NCBI RefSeq assembly: GCF_002291425.1
Contig: NZ_CP014136.1
Span: 2,170,001 to 2,234,000, forward strand
DNA length: 64,000 bases
From: Gibbsiella quercinecans
Lineage (GTDB): Bacteria; Pseudomonadota; Gammaproteobacteria; Enterobacterales; Enterobacteriaceae
Direction: 5' to 3'
Position 1 is the stretch's first letter. Every line of letters begins with the position of its first letter. The notes beneath the pieces were generated by a model, which saw only the letters and a list, made by a program, of their open reading frames with translations, made no database searches and had not been told where the DNA came from. Of the stretch, positions 17,949-26,215 are shown one piece after another. A program made the position numbers and the translations under genes.

Positions 17949-18024
17949 TGGAGCGGGAAACGAGGCTCGAACTCGCGACCTCAACCTTGGCAAGGTTGCG
18001 CTCTACCAACTGAGCTATTCCCGC
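17949..18024 (-). tRNA. tRNA-Gly(GCC), copy 1
   Basis: 76-nt cloverleaf with encoded CCA: acceptor GCGGGAA/TTCCCGC, D-arm AGCTCAGTTGGTAGAGC, anticodon loop TTGCCAA (GCC), T-arm with GTTCGAGCC. Sequence identical to the copy at 23202-23277. In E. coli the glyVXY tRNA-Gly(GCC) cluster sits beside orn, as here. Confidence 0.97.
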
Positions 18025-18211
18025 AATACCAACGCAATGAAGTATTTAACTCTTTAATTAATAAAGGCTTTAATACTTGAAAGCGTTTGGAATGCGCGAA
18101 TTATGGCCCTGATGGCCGGGCATGGCAAGTGCTTTTTTCACGCCAGCGGTTCGATTGGTTACAACAACGCCAAAGCGGGCAACTTTCGGCCAACAACCGC
18201 GCCTGCTGCCC

Positions 18212-18243
18212 AAAAATCGCCACGCCATTGCCATCGTGGCGTG
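18212..18243 (-). terminator. Terminator after the ModA-like gene
   Basis: On the minus strand, just after the stop at 18245, CGCCAC and GTGGCG pair around a GATGGCAATGGC-type centre and are followed by ATTTTTG. The 220 bp between the stop and the tRNA-Gly hold no gene I can support. Confidence 0.6.
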
Positions 18244-18244
18244 C

Positions 18245-18970
18245 TTAACAGCCGAGTTTGGCGCCACCAAAGCCCGCAGCCACCAGTATGCCCTGCGCTG
18301 CGGGCGAAAGCAGGAAATCGGCCAGCGGCTTTGCCTGCACGGTACATTGGGCCAGCGCGTAGCAGGCGGCAACGTTGTAATCATCAGGGATCGGCAATAC
18401 CGCGAGATCGGGCTGCCGGCGCAGCTTTTCAGCGTAGCTGGCATAGCCGATGAACATCTCGGCCTGCCCGCTGCGGATCAGCCAGCTTGCCGCCAGCTCC
18501 CCAGATGGCACCGCTGGGCTGTGTGGGCCACCAACCAACGGCAACGCCCGCTGGCGCAGCGTAGCGCCCAGACCGGGATGGCGCTGGTCCAGAGTATCGA
18601 ACAGTTGCCAGGTATAATCGCCGGAGGGATCGCTCACCGGGGTGGAGGTCGCCAGGCGCAGCGCCGGGTTCATCAGCAGACTCAGCCAATTCTCCCCAGC
18701 GGTCAGGCAGTTGCTCGCCACGGTTAAACACAACCGGTTAGCGGCAAACGGCACCGCCGCCAACGCCAGCCCTTGCCGGCACAGCGCGGCCGGGTGCGCC
18801 TGGTTGGCGGAAGCGAACAGATCGCAACCTTCATCCTGCTCAATGCGTTGGCGTAGCAATCCCGCCGGGCCAAACTGGCTGCTGACGTTGATGCCGCTGC
18901 GCGCGCTAAAACACGACATCAACGGCCCCCACACGCTGCGCAGGCTGCCCGCCGCCAGCACACGCAGCAT
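18245..18970 (-). CDS. ModA-like solute-binding protein without a signal peptide
   Basis: 241 residues. The sequence begins M-L-R-V-L-A-A-G-S-L-R, which corresponds to the start of mature molybdate-binding ModA proteins; further family features are G-P-A-G-L-L-R-Q-R-I, D-L-F-A-S-A-N-Q and the C-terminal L-A-D-F-L-L-S-P-A-A-Q. It is a type II periplasmic-binding fold, yet it has no N-terminal export signal, and upstream in-frame sequence overlaps the preceding gene and does not supply one. Its ATG overlaps the stop of the upstream binding-protein gene by 1 nt (TAATG), so it is translationally coupled. With the ModE-like box upstream, a molybdate or related oxyanion role is likely; whether it acts in the cytoplasm, is exported unusually, or is decayed is not known. 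Confidence 0.75.
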   Translation of the reverse strand: MLRVLAAGSLRSVWGPLMSCFSARSGINVSSQFGPAGLLRQRIEQDEGCDLFASANQAHPAALCRQGLALAAVPFAANRLCLTVASNCLTAGENWLSLLMNPALRLATSTPVSDPSGDYTWQLFDTLDQRHPGLGATLRQRALPLVGGPHSPAVPSGELAASWLIRSGQAEMFIGYASYAEKLRRQPDLAVLPIPDDYNVAACYALAQCTVQAKPLADFLLSPAAQGILVAAGFGGAKLGC

Positions 18971-20022
18971 TATTCGGCGCCCTGGTAGTGGGTGCGGTAA
19001 AAACGCTGATACCAGCGGTCGGCCTGCTGTTGCATATCAATATCGCGGAATTTTTCCGGGTAGAGCTTTTTCGCCATCCAGAGTTCGCCAAGCGCCATTG
19101 CCTCTGGCATCGGGTAGCCCCACGCCTTGGCATACTCCGGCATCAGATAAACCCGGTGGTGCTGTACCGCATCGATCACCTGCCATTCGGCACCGGTATT
19201 GATCGCATCCACCACCTGCGGGTAACGGTCCTGAACAAAAATCACCAGTGGGTTCCAGGCGACAATCTGCTCCATAGAGACCTGCTTATAACCTTTGACG
19301 GTAGCGGCTGCCACGTTCAGTGCGCCGGCGTGCGCCATCATTAACCCGGTATATTTGCCAGAGCCATAGGTGGTCAGTTCGGGATTGGCCATATAAGCAC
19401 GAACGCGCTCAGCCGCCGGCAGGTTTTTCAGGCGTTCGCTCACCAGTTTGCGGGTGGCAAACGTGGCATCGATCAGCGCTTTGGCCTCTTGCTGTTTATT
19501 CACCACCTCGCCGATCAGTTGGATCCCTTCGCGCACGCCCAGGTTATAAGCCTGTTCTTCATCCGCCATGCTGGGGTTAAGGCGCGCCTGCTGGCCCGGA
19601 TCGTCATGGCGTAATGAAATGGCGATCACCGGTATGCCCAGGCGGCTGATGCTGTCGATCATCTCTTGCGGCGCATAGTTGGTGACGAACACCACCTGCG
19701 GATGCAGCGCCACCAGCGATTCGGCGTTCACATGGGTGAGATCCCCCACCAGCGCCATACCGGCCAACCTTGGGGCCAGGCGAAGATAGTGTTCGCCCAG
19801 TTGCTGTTTCCAGTCGGCCTGCACGCCCACAATTTTGTCTGTCGCGTTGAGCTGCACCAGCAGGTTGAGGGTCTGGTGCTGAAGCACCGCCACGCGATCA
19901 ACCCGATCCGGTATCGTCACCTGCCGCCCTAACTGATCGGTCACCACGCGGTCTGCCCAGCTAAATAGCGGCAGCAGCAATAGACATACCGCTATAACGC
20001 CACGGCGCACACCATATCCCAT
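18970..20022 (-). CDS. BtuF/FecB/MolA-type ABC substrate-binding protein
   Basis: 350 residues from ATG 20022, chosen because GGAG lies 7 nt upstream and a signal peptide follows directly (M-G-Y-G-V-R-R-G, leucine-rich core, S-W-A cleavage site). The mature part is a helical-backbone (class III) binding protein: V-V-T-D-Q-L-G-R-Q-V-T-I-P, then A-P-R-L-A-G-M, L-H-P-Q-V-V-F-V-T, W-N-P-L-V-I-F-V-Q-D and P-M-P-E-A-M-A-L. Relatives bind ferric siderophores, B12, heme or, in Haemophilus MolA, molybdate and tungstate. No permease or ATPase gene accompanies it. The ModE-like box 17 bp before the start favours an oxyanion over iron. Confidence 0.82.
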   Translation of the reverse strand: MGYGVRRGVIAVCLLLLPLFSWADRVVTDQLGRQVTIPDRVDRVAVLQHQTLNLLVQLNATDKIVGVQADWKQQLGEHYLRLAPRLAGMALVGDLTHVNAESLVALHPQVVFVTNYAPQEMIDSISRLGIPVIAISLRHDDPGQQARLNPSMADEEQAYNLGVREGIQLIGEVVNKQQEAKALIDATFATRKLVSERLKNLPAAERVRAYMANPELTTYGSGKYTGLMMAHAGALNVAAATVKGYKQVSMEQIVAWNPLVIFVQDRYPQVVDAINTGAEWQVIDAVQHHRVYLMPEYAKAWGYPMPEAMALGELWMAKKLYPEKFRDIDMQQQADRWYQRFYRTHYQGAE

Positions 20023-20038
20023 TTTATGACTCCACATT

Positions 20039-20066
20039 ATCGTTATATAACTCGCGATATAATGAT
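20039..20066. promoter_or_regulatory. ModE-like binding site
   Basis: Arms ATCGTTATAT (20039-20048) and ATATAATGAT (20057-20066) are complementary at 9 of 10 positions with an 8-bp spacer. This matches the layout known for the E. coli modA operator (inverted ATCGTTATAT-type arms 8 bp apart), bound by the molybdate sensor ModE. It lies immediately upstream of the start of the binding-protein operon, where ModE would repress. Confidence 0.65.
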
Positions 20067-20201
20067 AAAGGGGCGCACCTAACCGGTAAAGCAACAACGC
20101 TGGGTTAAGCACGCCCCGATTCCCGATTAAAAGGTGATAGACGCCGGGGTTAAAAACAGTCTGCCCCCGTTGGCACTGGCTAACCGACGGAGAAATGGCG
20201 T

Positions 20202-20237
20202 AAAAAAATCCGGAAATGAAAACATTCCCGGATTTTT
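20202..20237. terminator. Terminator downstream of gcd
   Basis: AAAAAAATCCGGAAATG, loop AAAA, then CATTCCCGGATTTTT: a long stem with one mismatch and T/A tracts on both sides, able to end minus-strand gcd transcripts about 55 nt after the stop. Confidence 0.75.
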
Positions 20238-20289
20238 ATCTGGCTACAGGGCCGGTTCAGCCGCCCCTTAACCGAGCGGCATGGCGCCA

Positions 20290-22677
20290 TTACTTATCAG
20301 GAAGCGCATAAGCAATCACGTAGTCACCCCGGTTTTTGTTGGTGCCTGTACGGGTCGCGCCGCCATCAACAAAAACAATATACTGCTTACCGTCTTTGCC
20401 GATATACGTCATTGGCGCACCTTGCCCACCAACCGGCAGGCGTGCACGCCACAGCTCTTTGCCGGTATCGTTATCCAGCGCACGCGCATAGTAGTCCAGG
20501 GTGCCGTGGAAGAACGTCAGGCCGCCTTTCGTCACCAGCGGGCCGCCCATGGTCGGCATCCCCAGTGGGATCCGCACACCCGCGACAAAGCCGTGTATCG
20601 GCGCATCTTCAATGGTGCCCATCGGTACCTGCCATTTGGTTTTGCCCGTTGCCAGGTCAATCGCCGACATAGTGCCAAAAGGTGGCTTGAAGCAGGGGAT
20701 CCCCAGCGGTGAAACAAACATGGAACGCTCCACGCCCCACGGGGTGCCTTTCTGTTCAGAGTATTCACCTTCCGTGCTCGGTTTCAGGCCAATGCGTTTC
20801 GCCTCATCCTGTTTGATGAAGATCCCCCACTGCGCCATGCGAATATCATTGACGATTAGCGTACCGGTAGAGGCATCCAGCGCGCCGCCGCCCCAGTTCA
20901 TGCCGCCGTAGTAGCCGGGGTAAATCAGGGTCCGTTGTTTGTCTGATAACGGAGTCCATTCCCCCTGCCAGCGCATCTGTTTAAACTGAATACGGCAGTA
21001 CAACTGATCGAAAATCGATCCGCCCCACATATCCGTTTCTTTCAGCGGCGCGGTGCCCACGGAAATCGCAGAGTATGGCTGGGTATCCGCCACTTTCATG
21101 CCAGGCATGGCGTCGGTGGGCACCTTACGATACTCAACGGGCACGACCGGTTTGCCATCACGGCGATCCAACACAAAGACTTGCCCGCGTTTCGTCAGTT
21201 GAACAACCACTGGGGTTGTCGTGCCGTCTTTATTTTTCAGATCGTACAGAATGGGTTGCGAAGAGACGTCGTAATCATACTGGTCGGTGTTCGCGGTTCG
21301 AAAGTGCCAACGCAGTTTGCCGGTTTTTATCTCCACAGCGATGATTGAATCGTTAAATTCATCGGAGTAGGAGTGGCGGTTACCGGTCCAGAAATCCGGC
21401 GTCTGGTTGCCGGTTGGGAAATACGCCAGCCCCAGTTTAGGATCATAGGCGGCGGTTCCCCAGAAGTTCGGTGATTCCGGCGCATAATTCTGGCCAGCCG
21501 GAAGCGGTGTGCTGTCGTGAGGGCGCGCAGCATCAAAGGCCCAGATCACTTTCCCCGTGCGTGCATCATAACCACGCACCACACCGGAAGGCTCGCCCAC
21601 TGACATATTGTCATTGATTTTACCGCCGACCATAATCACGCCGTCTGCAACCAGCGGGGCCGAAGTCAGGTAATAAGAGCCATCTTCCGGGCTGGAACCG
21701 ATGCCTTCTTTCAGATTCACAAAACCATTGGTGCCGAAATCTTCACACGGCTTGCCGGTTTCCGCGTCCACTTCGAACAGCTGGCCATCGTTGGTGGTAC
21801 TCACAATGCGTTTACGGCAAACAGCCGCGACATCCGGCGCCGCCGCATTTGCCGTTGCTGCGTCTGGTGCAATCTCGGTATAGCCTACGCCGCGGCAGCG
21901 CTTCCATTCTTTGTTGCTGTCGGTGATCTGCATTTTAGGATCGAAGCGCCAGCGTTCTTTCCCCGTAGTGGCATCCAATGCAATCACTTTATTCAGCGGC
22001 GTACACAGGTAGACGGTGTCATCAATCTTGATCGGCGTAACCTGATACTCCGCGCCATCAATGGCCAGATCGCCCGTGCGGTAGGTCCAGGCAACCTTCA
22101 GATCCTTAACATTGTGTTTGTTCACCTGTTCAAACTGGGCAAAGCGCTCGCCAGACACGCTGCGCCCCCAGGCCGGCCAGTCGTTGCCGCTTTCCTTTCC
22201 TGCATCCGGCGAGACCACGGCTGCAGGCGTTGCGTTCTCTGCAACCACCGTAGGGTGAGGGAAAAACATCCCGGTGAAGAAGGCAACAATACCGATCCCA
22301 AGCAGCGCCGACAGAATTGCCGCAGACTTCCCCTTCAACGCAGAAGTCGTATCCGAGCGCAGCAACCATGGCGAAGCCACCGCCGCGATCAGCGCTACAA
22401 CCAGGAAGGCGATAATACGTGGCACCGATTGCCAGAAATCAAACCCGACTTCCCATAAAGACCATAGAACACTCACCACCAACAGAATTAATGCAAGCCA
22501 CAATGCCCATGCCCGGCGTTTTACCAGGCCAACACCGGTAGCGGCCATTGCCAGGCCGGCAAGCAAATAAAACCATGATCCACTAAGCGTAATAAGCCAT
22601 AAGCCCCCTGCGGCAAGCCCTACACCCAAAACACACAATATCCCGCCAATCACCGCGAGAGGTATTCGATTTCTCAT
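20290..22677 (-). CDS. gcd: Membrane-bound PQQ-dependent glucose dehydrogenase
   Basis: 795 residues from ATG 22677 (E. coli Gcd is 796); an upstream in-frame ATG at 22740 would add an unlikely basic extension. Oxidises D-glucose to gluconolactone at the periplasmic face and passes electrons to ubiquinone. The first about 140 residues hold five predicted membrane spans; the rest is an eight-bladed quinoprotein propeller beginning D-W-P-A-W-G-R-S-V-S-G-E-R and including P-T-G-N-Q-T-P-D-F-W, N-W-G-G-G-A-L-D and the C-terminal G-G-A-T-R-T-G. PQQ itself must come from genes elsewhere or from outside. It lies between the two tRNA-Gly copies. A CRP-like site is at 22906. Confidence 0.95.
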   Translation of the reverse strand: MRNRIPLAVIGGILCVLGVGLAAGGLWLITLSGSWFYLLAGLAMAATGVGLVKRRAWALWLALILLVVSVLWSLWEVGFDFWQSVPRIIAFLVVALIAAVASPWLLRSDTTSALKGKSAAILSALLGIGIVAFFTGMFFPHPTVVAENATPAAVVSPDAGKESGNDWPAWGRSVSGERFAQFEQVNKHNVKDLKVAWTYRTGDLAIDGAEYQVTPIKIDDTVYLCTPLNKVIALDATTGKERWRFDPKMQITDSNKEWKRCRGVGYTEIAPDAATANAAAPDVAAVCRKRIVSTTNDGQLFEVDAETGKPCEDFGTNGFVNLKEGIGSSPEDGSYYLTSAPLVADGVIMVGGKINDNMSVGEPSGVVRGYDARTGKVIWAFDAARPHDSTPLPAGQNYAPESPNFWGTAAYDPKLGLAYFPTGNQTPDFWTGNRHSYSDEFNDSIIAVEIKTGKLRWHFRTANTDQYDYDVSSQPILYDLKNKDGTTTPVVVQLTKRGQVFVLDRRDGKPVVPVEYRKVPTDAMPGMKVADTQPYSAISVGTAPLKETDMWGGSIFDQLYCRIQFKQMRWQGEWTPLSDKQRTLIYPGYYGGMNWGGGALDASTGTLIVNDIRMAQWGIFIKQDEAKRIGLKPSTEGEYSEQKGTPWGVERSMFVSPLGIPCFKPPFGTMSAIDLATGKTKWQVPMGTIEDAPIHGFVAGVRIPLGMPTMGGPLVTKGGLTFFHGTLDYYARALDNDTGKELWRARLPVGGQGAPMTYIGKDGKQYIVFVDGGATRTGTNKNRGDYVIAYALPDK

Positions 22678-22905
22678 AATGGTGTCTCGTATTTTTCTTT
22701 TTTTACCGGGAAAAGCCGGTAAATATCCATTCCCAAACACGTAGCTGCCCTACGACAACTGCGCAGCCACAACCTTATTCATCCCGTTGTTCCACACAGA
22801 AAAGCATCAAAGCAGCGGGCAATCAGGCAATAAAGTTGTTGGTGAAATTATTAGCACCAATACATTTAAACAACCATCTAAATTTAAACATTTTAATAAC
22901 AAATA

Positions 22906-22921
22906 TGAGACATTGATCACA
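22906..22921. promoter_or_regulatory. Possible CRP site upstream of gcd
   Basis: TGAGA-CATTGA-TCACA matches TGTGA-N6-TCACA at 9 of 10 informative positions, 229 bp upstream of the gcd start. E. coli gcd is known to respond to cAMP-CRP. The remainder of the 22678-23133 gap is AT-rich near gcd and holds no gene I can support. Confidence 0.4.
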
Positions 22922-23140
22922 CAAAAAAGAGATACGCCCTCATATCGCTATATGTCTTTATTTTTGTGGGGTTTTATGCCCGTAACGTTGGCGTTCTCGG
23001 CGTTAGCAGAGAACGGCCGTCAGGGCCGATAGGGATAGAAGAGGCAGGAAAATATAGCGCGTGTTTCGCTCGAATGTTAATAAACTTAACGGTGCCGGAT
23101 AGCGGTAGTTTCGGCGATGTGCGGAAGATGCGCGGAAACA

Positions 23141-23166
23141 AAAAAAGGGCCCGAAGGCCCTTTTTT
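23141..23166. terminator. Terminator downstream of tRNA-Gly copy 2
   Basis: A6-GGGCC, loop CGAA, GGCCC-T6. Same layout and spacing as the hairpin at 17887 with compensating base-pair changes, so the structure has been maintained since duplication. Confidence 0.85.
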
Positions 23167-23201
23167 CGCTAGCCGGCGGAGTTATCCACAGGCCTGTAAT
23201 T

Positions 23202-23277
23202 TGGAGCGGGAAACGAGGCTCGAACTCGCGACCTCAACCTTGGCAAGGTTGCGCTCTACCAACTGAGCTATTCCCGC
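23202..23277 (-). tRNA. tRNA-Gly(GCC), copy 2
   Basis: 76 nt, identical to the copy at 17949, anticodon GCC, CCA encoded. On the minus strand a TATAAT box (23330-23335) and TTGCGG (23352-23357) with a 16-bp spacer lie upstream, a plausible stable-RNA promoter. Next to orn, as in E. coli glyVXY. Confidence 0.97.
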
Positions 23278-23329
23278 AGCGTATCAGCAACAAACTTTTT
23301 GCAAAATTCTTCACCGGTACGGGGTGCGC

Positions 23330-23357
23330 ATTATACGAGAAATTCGCTTCGCCGCAA
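23330..23357 (-). promoter_or_regulatory. Predicted sigma-70 promoter for tRNA-Gly copy 2
   Basis: TTGCGG (-35, 23352-23357), 16-bp spacer, TATAAT (-10, 23330-23335), followed by GCGCACCCC, a GC-rich discriminator typical of stringently controlled stable-RNA promoters. Confidence 0.6.
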
Positions 23358-23447
23358 GCCCCTTATAGCAAAAAAATGCATTTTAGCGCCGATTGCTGAT
23401 TAAATCGGCAATCGGGCGAGTTTTCCGCCGCTGGCACCCGGTATCAT

Positions 23448-23993
23448 TCAAAGCTGAATAAAATGCTCACGGTAATACGCCAGTTCCGCCACCGATTCAC
23501 GGATATCATCCAGCGCCTGGTGGGTCCCCTGCTTTTTAAAACCGGCCAGAATTTCCGGCTTCCAGCGGCGCGCCAGCTCTTTCAGCGTGCTGACGTCCAG
23601 GTAGCGATAGTGGAAGTAAGCTTCCAACTGCGGCATATAGCGGAAAAGGAAGCGACGATCCTGCCCCACGCTGTTGCCGCAGATAGGCGATTTCCCTGCC
23701 GGCACCCATTGTTCCAGAAAGGCAATGGTCGCCAACTCGGCGGCGTGATCGTCGTATTGGCTGGCTTTTACCCGCTCAACCAGGCCGCTGGCGGTATGGG
23801 TACGCACGTTCCAGTCATCCATCAGCGCCAACTGCTCGGCAGACTGGTGCACGGCAATCACCGGCCCTTCCGCCAGGATATTCAGATTGGCGTCGGTGAC
23901 CAGGGTCGCGATCTCAATAACGCGATCGCGTTCAGGATCCAACCCGGTCATCTCCAGATCGATCCAAATCAGGTTGTTTTCATTTCCTGTCAT
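23448..23993 (-). CDS. orn: Oligoribonuclease
   Basis: 181 residues, as in E. coli. A 3'-to-5' exonuclease that degrades RNA dinucleotides and very short oligonucleotides; essential in many gammaproteobacteria. DEDDh motifs are visible: D-L-E-M-T-G-L-D at residues 12-19, the central [18 protein letters not shown] near residue 105, and [10 protein letters not shown] near the C-terminus. Divergent from rsgA, as in E. coli. Confidence 0.97.
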   Translation of the reverse strand: MTGNENNLIWIDLEMTGLDPERDRVIEIATLVTDANLNILAEGPVIAVHQSAEQLALMDDWNVRTHTASGLVERVKASQYDDHAAELATIAFLEQWVPAGKSPICGNSVGQDRRFLFRYMPQLEAYFHYRYLDVSTLKELARRWKPEILAGFKKQGTHQALDDIRESVAELAYYREHFIQL

Positions 23994-24175
23994 GATATTT
24001 CCTGCATAAAAGCCGAAAGGTAAACCAAGCCTGGGCAGCCGGGCGTGCTGTGCCGTTCGCCCACGGGGTTCAGTACGCGCCGCCTGGCGGTGAACAACGG
24101 TTATTTAATATAAAATAGTGTGTATCATAGTCTTTTTAGTCGCCACCGGCGACAAAGCCGAGCATGTGAGGTGCA

Positions 24176-25225
24176 GTGAGCAAGAACAAACTGTCCAAAG
24201 GTCAACAACGCCGCGTTCAGGCGAATGTCCAACGCCGTCTGAAACGCACAGACAATAAGCCTGAGCCGGATGACTCCCAACTGGGTGAACCGCAGGAGGG
24301 CATCGTCATCAGCCGTTTTGGCATGCACGCCGACGTTGAAGCAGCGGATGGTAGCCAGCACCGCTGTAACATTCGCCGTACGCTGCGTTCGCTGGTGACA
24401 GGCGATCGCGTGGTTTGGCGGCCCGGCGTTGGCAGCCATGCCGGGGTGAAGGGCATCGTTGAAGCCGTGCACGAGCGCAAATCGGTCCTGACGCGCCCCG
24501 ATTTCTATGACGGCGTTAAACCGATCGCCGCCAATATCGATCAGATCGTCATCGTTTCCGCCATTTTGCCGGAGCTTTCGCTGAATATTATCGATCGCTA
24601 TCTGGTCGCATGCGAAACACTGGAAGTGGAACCGCTGATCGTACTGAACAAAATCGATTTGTTAGATGAGCAGGCCCGCACCAAGGTTGACGGGATGATG
24701 GCTATCTATCGCAATATCGGCTACCGCGTGCTGGAGGTTTCCAGCCGTACCCGCGAAGGTATGGAAGCCTTTGAACAGGCGTTGGCCGGGCGTATCAGTA
24801 TTTTTGCCGGCCAATCCGGCGTGGGCAAATCCAGCCTGCTCAATGCCCTGCTGCCCCCTTCCGAAGAGCAAATTCTGGTAAATGACGTTTCCGATGTCTC
24901 TGGCCTGGGGCAACATACCACCACGGCCGCACGGCTTTATCACTTCCAGCATGGCGGCGATGTGATCGATTCGCCAGGCGTGCGTGAATTTGGCCTGTGG
25001 CACCTGGAGCCGGAACAAATTACCCAGGGTTTTGTCGAATTCCGTGATTATTTAGGCGGTTGTAAATTCCGTGATTGCAGCCATGACAACGATCCCGGCT
25101 GCGCGCTGCGTGCAGCGGTCGAACGCGGTGAAATCGCACAGGTGCGCTTTAGCAACTACCACAGCATCCTGGAAAGCATGGCGCAGGTGAAAGTCCGTAA
25201 AAACTTCCCGGAAGCCGAAGGCTAA
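24176..25225 (+). CDS. rsgA: Ribosome small-subunit-dependent GTPase A
   Basis: 349 residues from GTG 24176 with GAGGTG upstream. Circularly permuted GTPase that tests late 30S subunit assembly. An N-terminal basic segment and OB fold are followed by the G4 motif L-N-K-I-D, then G1 G-Q-S-G-V-G-K-S-S, then G3 D-S-P-G-V-R-E-F, and a C-terminal zinc knuckle C-K-F-R-D-C-S-H with the later Cys of D-P-G-C-A-L-R. Upstream of psd-mscM, as in E. coli. Confidence 0.96.
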   Translation: MSKNKLSKGQQRRVQANVQRRLKRTDNKPEPDDSQLGEPQEGIVISRFGMHADVEAADGSQHRCNIRRTLRSLVTGDRVVWRPGVGSHAGVKGIVEAVHERKSVLTRPDFYDGVKPIAANIDQIVIVSAILPELSLNIIDRYLVACETLEVEPLIVLNKIDLLDEQARTKVDGMMAIYRNIGYRVLEVSSRTREGMEAFEQALAGRISIFAGQSGVGKSSLLNALLPPSEEQILVNDVSDVSGLGQHTTTAARLYHFQHGGDVIDSPGVREFGLWHLEPEQITQGFVEFRDYLGGCKFRDCSHDNDPGCALRAAVERGEIAQVRFSNYHSILESMAQVKVRKNFPEAEG

Positions 25226-25304
25226 ACCCCAAACCGGGCGCGCGTTGACAGTGGCGGCCATGCCGCTACAATGCGCGCCCTTTACCCAAATTCAAGAGGT
25301 TTAC

Positions 25305-26201
25305 GTGCTGGATAGCATCAAGATTAACTTACAGTATTGGTTGCCAAAACAGGCGTTAACTCGCCTGGCCGGTTGGGGCGCAGAAAAAAAAGGCGGCTGG
25401 CTGACCCAGTTGGCGATTAAAGCTTTCGCCCGCGTTTACAAGGTCAAGATGCAAGAAGCGCAAAACCCGGAATTGGCTTCCTACGCTACCTTCAACGACT
25501 TCTTCGTTCGCCCGCTGCGCGACGGCGTGCGCCCGATTGCCGGCACCGATAACGTGCTGGTGCTGCCCGCAGATGGCGCCATCAGCCAGTTGGGGCCGAT
25601 TCAAGGCGATCAGATCTTCCAGGCCAAGGGCCACAATTACAGCCTGGAAGCGCTGCTGGCAGGCAATTACCTGCTGGCGGATAAGTTCCGCAATGGCCTG
25701 TTCGCCACCACCTATCTGGCCCCCAGTGATTACCACCGCGTGCATATGCCTTGCAACGGCGTGCTGCGCGAGATGTTCTACGTGCCGGGCGATCTGTTCT
25801 CGGTCAATCCGTTAACCGCCGCCAACGTCCCCAACCTGTTTGCCCGCAACGAGCGTGTGATCTGCGTGTTTGATACCGCCGTGGGGCCAATGGTGCAGAT
25901 TTTGGTGGGCGCGACCATCGTCGGCAGCATCGAAACCGTCTGGGCCGGTAGCGTAACTCCGCCGCGCGAGGGCATTATCAAACGCTGGACCTACCCGGCA
26001 GCAGGCGAGGAAGGGGCCATCAACCTGGCCAAGGGGGAAGAAATGGGCCGCTTCAAGCTTGGCTCCACAGTGATCAACCTGTTTACCGCCGGCAGTGTGC
26101 ATTTTGAGCCACGGCTGAACAACGGCACCGTCACCCGGATGGGTGAAGCCTTTGCTGAAATCGCCGCGGCACCGGCCGCACCTGACTCTCCACACGTTTA
26201 A
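25305..26201 (+). CDS. psd: Phosphatidylserine decarboxylase proenzyme
   Basis: 298 residues from GTG 25305, chosen because V-L-D-S-I-K aligns with the E. coli N-terminus and AAGAGG precedes it; an in-frame ATG at 25245 would add 20 residues. Makes phosphatidylethanolamine at the inner membrane. The self-cleavage site L-G-S-T, which yields the pyruvoyl cofactor at the serine, is present near residue 254, and the family stretch Y-H-R-V-H-M-P lies in the middle. Confidence 0.95.
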   Translation: MLDSIKINLQYWLPKQALTRLAGWGAEKKGGWLTQLAIKAFARVYKVKMQEAQNPELASYATFNDFFVRPLRDGVRPIAGTDNVLVLPADGAISQLGPIQGDQIFQAKGHNYSLEALLAGNYLLADKFRNGLFATTYLAPSDYHRVHMPCNGVLREMFYVPGDLFSVNPLTAANVPNLFARNERVICVFDTAVGPMVQILVGATIVGSIETVWAGSVTPPREGIIKRWTYPAAGEEGAINLAKGEEMGRFKLGSTVINLFTAGSVHFEPRLNNGTVTRMGEAFAEIAAAPAAPDSPHV

Positions 26202-26215
26202 AAGGGGCCGATGCT

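Noticed and set aside
18070-18444. Minus-strand frame near the tRNA-Gly
   Set aside because: Overlaps the ModA-like gene in another frame and crosses its terminator; no recognisable domain.
22787-23172. Two short plus-strand frames upstream of gcd
   Set aside because: No ribosome-binding site, no homology, and they run into the tRNA terminator.
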